DNA of 64,000 nucleotides from Salinisphaera hydrothermalis C41B8 (GTDB lineage Bacteria > Pseudomonadota > Gammaproteobacteria > Nevskiales > Salinisphaeraceae): positions 1 to 64,000 of the forward strand of contig NZ_APNK01000007.1 in NCBI RefSeq assembly GCF_000732535.1. The letters run 5' to 3'. The notes under the pieces were generated by a model that made no database searches, was not told the origin of the DNA, and saw nothing but the letters and a program-made list of their open reading frames with translations. Position numbers and translations under genes: made by a program. Below are positions 62,461 through 64,000 of the stretch, piece by piece (the first letter of the stretch is position 1; every line of letters begins with the position of its first letter).

Positions 62461-63477
62461 ATGAGCGGTCCAACTTCATCAACGCTGCACGCGCCCGGCG
62501 CGTACCGCCTGGCCTCGATCGCAGAGGACGCGCCCGGCCCCAAGTGGCGAGCCCTGTTCAACGCGCATTGGCCCCAGTATCAGACCTGGTTTCTGTCCGA
62601 AGGCGAACTCGCGCGCCCGGGATACATGACGTCGGTACGCCATCTGCGCCAGGCGATGCCCGAGCTCATGCCGGTTTACGAGCAATTGGTCGAACTGGCC
62701 GGCGGCGGCGATCTGGCCGCGCGCTTCCTGAGTTTCTATCGGCCACCGCCCTATCTGCTGGGTTGCTCGCAAGCCGTATGGCGCGGCCCACATCCGCTGC
62801 TGGTGCGCAACTACGACTACAGTCCGATCCTGTTCGAATGGGCGTTGCTCAAGACATGCTGGCTGCGCCCCGTGATTGCCATCAGCGACTGCCTCTGGGG
62901 CGTGCTGGACGGTATCAACGACGCCGGTCTGGCCATATCGCTGGCCTTTGGCGGGCGTAAAACCACGGGTGATGGTTTCGGCGTGCCGTTGATCGTGCGC
63001 TATCTGCTGGAAGTGTGCGACGACGTTCGGCAAGCCTGCCTGGTGTTGCGGCGCATCCAGGTGCACATGGCGTACAACCTGACGTTGCTGGATCGATCCG
63101 GCGTTTTCGTCACCGCTTATCTGGCCCCCGATCGTAAGCCACGCTTCGTGCGCTCGCCCGTCAGCACGAACCACCAGGATCGTGTCGAATGGCCGGCCTA
63201 CGCGCGCATGAGCGCCAGCATCGAGCGCCGAACCTTCCTCGAAGACCGGCTGGCCGATCGTCACGAGACCGCGACGCGTTTCGTGAATCGGTTTCTGCAG
63301 CCGCCGATCCATCGTGTCCGCTACGATCGCGCATTCGGCACGCTCTACACGGCCATCTATCACCCGACCGAGGGACGGGTGGAATATCGCTGGCCCGGCG
63401 GCCTGCGCTTGCAACAGTCCTTTGCCTCCTTCCACGAAGGACAAACGCCCGTGCATCTGACGCAATCGGCAGCCTAG
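62461..63477 (+). CDS. C45-family acyltransferase/hydrolase (isopenicillin acyltransferase-like Ntn fold)
   Basis: 338 residues from the ATG at 62461. The nucleophile is probably C102 in LLGCSQAVW; cleavage at G101-C102 would mirror Gly102-Cys103 autoprocessing of isopenicillin-N acyltransferase. Further family blocks: RNYDYSPILFE, WGVLDGINDAGLAISLAFGGRK and VSTNHQDRVEWP. It probably hydrolyses or transfers an amide bond, in line with the amidase and ligase next to it. The 255-bp gap upstream has no gene. The stop TAG is the first bases of a short repeat-tip sequence. Confidence 0.85.
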   Translation: MSGPTSSTLHAPGAYRLASIAEDAPGPKWRALFNAHWPQYQTWFLSEGELARPGYMTSVRHLRQAMPELMPVYEQLVELAGGGDLAARFLSFYRPPPYLLGCSQAVWRGPHPLLVRNYDYSPILFEWALLKTCWLRPVIAISDCLWGVLDGINDAGLAISLAFGGRKTTGDGFGVPLIVRYLLEVCDDVRQACLVLRRIQVHMAYNLTLLDRSGVFVTAYLAPDRKPRFVRSPVSTNHQDRVEWPAYARMSASIERRTFLEDRLADRHETATRFVNRFLQPPIHRVRYDRAFGTLYTAIYHPTEGRVEYRWPGGLRLQQSFASFHEGQTPVHLTQSAA

Positions 63478-63502
63478 GTCGTGTCGTCACGAGATACGCC
63501 CT
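63475..63502. repeat. Tip-only copy of family 1 inverted-repeat element
   Basis: TAGGTCGTGTCGTCACGAGA (two mismatches from the family 1 tip), followed by TACGCCCTA, the opposite tip's last bases. It looks like an element deleted to its ends. Its TAG is the stop codon of the C45 gene. Confidence 0.6.
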
Positions 63503-63577
63503 AGCGCACGATCCGGCCATCGCTCGCACCCAAAGCCACCGAGTGAACATCCCGCCCACCACGTCGGGACGCAGTGT

Positions 63578-64000
63578 ATGCAGACCTCCGGCGATACCAG
63601 TCGCCACGACCTAACCGCCCGCCCCTGGCATATCGTCGGCGCGGGCCGCATCGGCGCGTTGGCCGCCTTTTATCTCCAACGTGCCGGCGCCCAAACGATT
63701 GGGGTCCGCCCCGGGTCGGCGCATACACGACGCTTGTCGATCGGCTTCGACCAGCACGAGGACGGTGCGGGCTCACACCTTGCCCTTCGGGTCATTCCAC
63801 CGAGCGAATGCGCATCGGTCTCTCGACTGATCGTGGCCTGCAAGACACCCTATACCGACGCCGCGCTGGCCCGGGTATCGCTGACCGACGACGCGACCGT
63901 CGTGCGGCTGCAGAACGGGATGGGCAGTCTCGACGGCCGGATCACCGGACATCAGCGGATGATTGGTGCCGTGACCGCCAGTGCCGTGATGAGCGAAACG
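63578..64000 (+). CDS. Ketopantoate-reductase-like (PanE/ApbA) protein, 3' partial
   Basis: 141 residues from the ATG at 63578, open to the window edge. N-terminal Rossmann motif WHIVGAGRIGALAAFYLQRAG, then LIVACKTPYTDAALARV (catalytic Lys of the family in VACKT) and VVRLQNGMGSLDGRI (the conserved NG-G). NADPH-dependent 2-oxoacid reductase is the family activity. The C-terminal domain, which would set substrate, lies outside the window. Likely part of the decarboxylase-amidase-ligase-C45 run. Confidence 0.8.
   Translation, partial: MQTSGDTSRHDLTARPWHIVGAGRIGALAAFYLQRAGAQTIGVRPGSAHTRRLSIGFDQHEDGAGSHLALRVIPPSECASVSRLIVACKTPYTDAALARVSLTDDATVVRLQNGMGSLDGRITGHQRMIGAVTASAVMSET

Noticed and set aside
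1-64000. CRISPR arrays, tRNA or rRNA genes, prophage
   Set aside because: No regularly spaced direct repeats, no cloverleaf-type T-arm sequences in intergenic DNA, and no phage structural or integrase genes were seen.

Overview
The window is high-GC DNA (about 60-65% by eye) packed with bacterial genes. Gene content points to an aerobic gammaproteobacterium, probably marine or halotolerant: a fused fructose PTS (fruB-fruK-fruA), long PutA, PoxB, KatG next to a Fur-type regulator, a BCCT transporter, an FNT channel and the AguA/AguB agmatine route. A Salinisphaera-like organism would fit, but that is a guess from gene content. I saw no rRNA, tRNA, CRISPR array or phage structural genes.

Layout. 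1-5 kb: a GNAT/FemAB-like protein cut by the window edge, an arginase-fold protein, then on the minus strand a GT-C membrane glycosyltransferase, an esterase and a pair of single-EamA-domain membrane proteins. 5.3-11.7 kb: a minus-strand six-gene operon encoding a response regulator, sensor kinase, TolC-like lipoprotein and DevC/DevA/DevB-type ABC exporter. 11.7-12.9 kb: two families of about 270-300 bp inverted-repeat (MITE-like) elements. 12.9-29.7 kb: sugar uptake (fruBKA, divergent LacI-type regulator, sugar/H+ symporter, FrcBCA-type ABC importer), interrupted by a formamidase-like hydrolase, an unusual secreted PAP2 phosphatase and an alcohol dehydrogenase. 29.8-32.6 kb: katG and a Fur-family regulator. 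32.9-40.4 kb: assorted single genes (unknown protein, PsiE-like, quinone oxidoreductase, DUF1232, small secreted protein, MFS, two SDRs).

40.6-42.9 kb is an AT-richer islet that reads as a remnant integron cassette array on the minus strand. It has two complete attC sites, a partial third and three cassette genes. One gene is a HEPN protein that looks 3'-truncated and one is a nuclease-like protein. No integrase is in view. 43-48.3 kb: a third inverted-repeat element, poxB, then a TetR-aguB-aguA operon behind a perfect 18-bp palindrome. 48.4-56.2 kb: more repeat elements, an FNT channel, free-methionine sulfoxide reductase, a BCCT transporter and putA.

The last 7.3 kb is the best candidate for an undescribed system. 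A 925-residue Orn/Lys/Arg decarboxylase is followed on the same strand by a nitrilase-family amidase, an ATP-grasp ligase, a C45 (acyltransferase/Ntn) family protein and a ketopantoate-reductase-like gene that runs off the window. The order suggests a pathway that makes an amine, ligates it to an acid and hydrolyses or transfers the amide. No product can be named from sequence alone.

A recurring oddity links distant parts of the window: three unrelated genes (fruA, the alcohol dehydrogenase and the C45 gene) end exactly on the TAG formed by the outer end of one of the inverted-repeat elements.
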